The notes under the pieces were generated by a model. That model saw only the letters and a list, made by a program, of their open reading frames with translations, had not been told where the DNA came from and ran no database searches. From Planctomycetota bacterium (GTDB taxonomy: Bacteria > Planctomycetota > Brocadiia > Brocadiales > Bathyanammoxibiaceae), in contig JAUXLO010000092.1 of the NCBI GenBank assembly GCA_030623665.1, positions 1 through 7,158 of the forward strand: a stretch of DNA of 7,158 nt. Reading direction: 5' to 3'. Both the position numbers and the translations under genes were made by a program. The first letter of the stretch is position 1. Every line of letters begins with the position of its first letter. Shown here in pieces: positions 5,165 through 7,158 of the stretch.

Positions 5165-6763
5165 GTGGAAAACACCTTTGACATAGTTATCAAGAACGGG
5201 ACTATTGTAGACGGCACCGGTGCCCCCGGCAGGAAAGCCGACCTCGGCATAAGGGGCGACAAGATAGCCCTCATAGGCAGCATAGACACACAAGACCATC
5301 CCAGCGTAATAGACGCCGCGGGGCTCATGGTGGCCCCCGGGTTTATAGACGTCCATTCCCACAGTGACTTCCTCTGCCTCATCGAACCCAGGAGCGAGAG
5401 TAAGGTCCTCGACGGCGTGACCACTGAGATATGTGGAAACTGCGGCTCTTCCCCGTTCCCCCTCTCAAAGGAGACACTGACGCGGAAGCAGGAGGGCTAC
5501 AGCAAGTACGGACTGGCCATAGACTGGCAGGACGCCGACGGCTTCTTCGCAAGGGTGGAATCACAGCCCAGCTCGATAAACAGAGGCTTCCTCGCGGGCC
5601 ACTCAAGCATCAGGGACTTTGTCATAGGGTATGACAATAGACCGCCCACCGGCCGGGAACTCTCAGGGATGAAAGACGAGCTTACCGGGGCGATGGAGGC
5701 CGGTGCCTTTGGACTCTCCAGCGGTCTTATATACCCACCCGGGTGCTTTGCCGGCAGCGAGGAAATTATCGAACTCTGCCGGGAGGTCAGCCGGCTTGGA
5801 GGCGTGTATACCACGCATATGCGGAGTGAGGGGGAGAAACTACTTGAGGCAGTGGAAGAGGCCATAGAGGTCTCGCGCAGGGCCAAGGTGAGTCTTCAAA
5901 TATCCCACATCAAGACCGCCGGCAAAGAGAATTGGTCAAAGCTGGGGCCGGTTAAGGGGCTTCTTGATTCGGCCATCGCGGAGGGACTCGACGTCTCATG
6001 TGATAGATACCCTTACGTAGCGGCCGCAACAGACCTTAACGTAATCCTCCCCAACTGGGTGCAGGTGGGAGGGATGGAAAAGCAGATGGAGAGGCTTACC
6101 GACCCGCCCACGCGTAAGAGAATTACGGAGGAGATACTAAACAGAAGTAACGACGAATGGTACGGTGAGACCATGGTCATCTCGGACGTCCACACCGCTT
6201 CACCCGAATACAAAGCCGAACTGTCAGGAAAAAACCTTGGCGAACTGGGCAGGGAGCGGAACAGGCCCCCTCTGGACCTGGCGCTTGACCTGCTGGTCGA
6301 GCAGAGGGGTCGCGTATGGATAGTAGCCTTCAGTATGTGCGAAGAGAACCTGGAAGAGATCCTGGGGTGGGACTTTGTCGGCATAGGTTCCGACAGTTCC
6401 CTCCGGAGCCAAAACGGCCTGTTAGGACAGGGTAAACCACACCCCCGTACCTATGGCACATTTTCAAGGGTGCTTGGCAGGTATTCGAGGGATAGAGGGG
6501 TACTGTCCCTGGAAGAGGCGGTTCACAAGATGACCGGGCTTTCTGCGAGAAAGATTCACCTGGACGGCAGGGGTGAGATCAGGGAGGGCTACTTTGCGGA
6601 TATTACCATATTTGACCCAAAGAGCACCATGGACAGGGCTACGTATCAAGAACCACATCAGTATTCGAGGGGTATAGAGTATGTAATAGTGAATGGCCAT
6701 ATCACCGTAGACAGGGGCATCCATACCGGTGCGATGGATGGAAAGGTTCTCAGGAGGAAATGA
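5165..6763 (+). CDS. N-acyl-D-amino-acid deacylase (D-aminoacylase family)
   Basis: An amidohydrolase that removes the acyl group from N-acyl-D-amino acids, releasing a free D-amino acid and a carboxylate. The 532-residue product has the N-terminal beta-sandwich strand DIVIKNGTIVDGTG, then the metal site GFIDVHSHSDF with H64 and H66. C93 in GNCG, H218 in TTHMRSEG, H248 in ISHIK and D410 in GIGSDSS follow. These correspond to the Cys, two His and Asp ligands or catalytic residues of Alcaligenes D-aminoacylase, with the same 30-residue His-His spacing. The C-terminus is strongly family-typical: HPRTYGTFSRVLGRY, LSLEEAVHKMTGLSA, GYFADITIFDP and a final GKVLRRK. No signal peptide is seen, so it is probably cytoplasmic. 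Substrate preference (D-Glu, D-Asp or neutral) cannot be read. GTG at 5165 is the only start that keeps the first strand. Its AAAGAG (5157-5162) lies just 2 nt away. It overlaps the next gene by ATGA. Confidence 0.93.
   Translation: MENTFDIVIKNGTIVDGTGAPGRKADLGIRGDKIALIGSIDTQDHPSVIDAAGLMVAPGFIDVHSHSDFLCLIEPRSESKVLDGVTTEICGNCGSSPFPLSKETLTRKQEGYSKYGLAIDWQDADGFFARVESQPSSINRGFLAGHSSIRDFVIGYDNRPPTGRELSGMKDELTGAMEAGAFGLSSGLIYPPGCFAGSEEIIELCREVSRLGGVYTTHMRSEGEKLLEAVEEAIEVSRRAKVSLQISHIKTAGKENWSKLGPVKGLLDSAIAEGLDVSCDRYPYVAAATDLNVILPNWVQVGGMEKQMERLTDPPTRKRITEEILNRSNDEWYGETMVISDVHTASPEYKAELSGKNLGELGRERNRPPLDLALDLLVEQRGRVWIVAFSMCEENLEEILGWDFVGIGSDSSLRSQNGLLGQGKPHPRTYGTFSRVLGRYSRDRGVLSLEEAVHKMTGLSARKIHLDGRGEIREGYFADITIFDPKSTMDRATYQEPHQYSRGIEYVIVNGHITVDRGIHTGAMDGKVLRRK
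6752..6757 (+). promoter_or_regulatory. Shine-Dalgarno site inside the deacylase gene end
   Basis: AGGAGG is a full-strength ribosome site formed by the two Arg codons near the end of the deacylase gene. It stands only 2 nt before the ATG at 6760, closer than is usual. With the ATGA stop-start overlap this points to translational coupling. The ATG is kept because the following residues, MKPVVGINCNYE, match the family N-terminus. Confidence 0.6.
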
Positions 6764-7158
6764 AACCCGTAGTAGGTATAAACTGTAATTATGAGGTAAA
6801 AGAGAGTGCGCGCCCGCGCCACTTCTTGGATAGAGACTATTGCACGGCCGTGGAGCTTCATGGCGGCGTGCCGGTACTTCTTCCTACCTCAACAGAAGAA
6901 GGCTCCATTGGCGGTTTTTTAGGCATACTGAACGGCCTAATCCTCAGTGGAAGTAAAGATTTAAATCCCTCCCGCTACGGACAGGACGCACCTCCAAGCA
7001 CGGTGCCGGTGGTTGCGGAGAAGGAGGAATTTGACATTAGATTGGTTAGAAGCGCCTTGAAGATGGATATGCCCGTTTTGGGGATATGTTACGGCGAGCA
7101 ACTGTTAAATGTCAGCCTGGGTGGCAGCCTTTTCCAGGATATACCATCGCACCCGGAC
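6760..7158 (+). CDS. Gamma-glutamyl-GABA hydrolase-like class I glutamine amidotransferase (peptidase C26), partial
   Basis: The first 133 residues of a PuuD-like hydrolase; the frame is open at the right edge. Family members cleave gamma-glutamyl amide bonds, as PuuD does with gamma-glutamyl-GABA. Visible landmarks are the N-terminal strand KPVVGINCNYE, DYCTAVELHGGVPVLLPT, an oxyanion-region motif LILSGSKDLNPSRYG, EKEEFDIRLVRSALKMDMPVLG, and the nucleophile elbow GICYGEQLLNV with C110. GGSLFQDIPSHPD, the expected continuation, ends the window. The catalytic His and Glu lie beyond the edge. Two positions differ from the common pattern: SGSKD instead of the usual SGGGD or TGGGD, and GICYGEQ where GICRGMQ is usual. 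It starts on the ATGA overlap with the deacylase gene and is likely co-translated with it. The true substrate is unknown; hydrolysis of gamma-glutamyl peptides is inferred from the family. Confidence 0.88.
   Translation, partial: MKPVVGINCNYEVKESARPRHFLDRDYCTAVELHGGVPVLLPTSTEEGSIGGFLGILNGLILSGSKDLNPSRYGQDAPPSTVPVVAEKEEFDIRLVRSALKMDMPVLGICYGEQLLNVSLGGSLFQDIPSHPD

Overview
The window reads as a stretch of bacterial chromosome carrying mostly housekeeping genes, all on the + strand. In order it holds the last 14 codons of an unidentified gene, a cluster of short palindromic repeats, a serine tRNA (GGA anticodon), a second inverted-repeat element, a long-form signal recognition particle (SRP) RNA, dnaX, ybaB/EbfC, recR, rpoN, an N-acyl-D-amino-acid deacylase, and the first 133 codons of a class I glutamine-amidotransferase-like (peptidase C26, PuuD-like) hydrolase cut by the window edge.

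Organism: RpoN, frequent AGG (Arg) and ATA (Ile) codons, moderately GC-rich DNA, and the N-terminal RpoN signature APQIIQSIEILQLPLLAL with the C-terminal ending SSRRRRQY fit my recollection of Planctomycetota or a neighbouring Gram-negative lineage. This placement is tentative. The SRP RNA is of the long type with an Alu domain, best known from Bacillus and Clostridium. The order tRNA-Ser / SRP RNA / dnaX / ybaB / recR also resembles the Bacillus subtilis locus.

Positions 1-225 hold the gene end and four 16-nt palindromes of different sequence but identical geometry, three of them next to a shared CGCTACA/TGTAGCG flank. Positions 226-511 hold the tRNA and a 70-bp imperfect inverted repeat of a type dispersed in many environmental genomes. 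Positions 512-781 are the SRP RNA, whose closing helix ends only 19 nt before the dnaX start, so the two are probably co-transcribed.

Positions 801-5012 form the replication, recombination and sigma-factor block. DnaX is the clamp-loader ATPase. YbaB is a nucleoid-associated DNA-binding protein. RecR is the recombination mediator of the RecFOR pathway. RpoN follows recR by 13 nt. The 152-nt gap after rpoN contains a consensus-like sigma-70 promoter that would start transcription almost at the GTG codon of the deacylase gene, suggesting a separate, nearly leaderless transcription unit. That gene overlaps the next by ATGA, so the deacylase and the C26 hydrolase are probably translationally coupled and may act together on D-amino-acid or gamma-glutamyl compounds.

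I see no CRISPR array, transposase, phage gene or clearly new system. The least explained items are the hairpin cluster, the long SRP RNA outside its best-known hosts, the nearly leaderless promoter, and the deacylase/amidotransferase pair.
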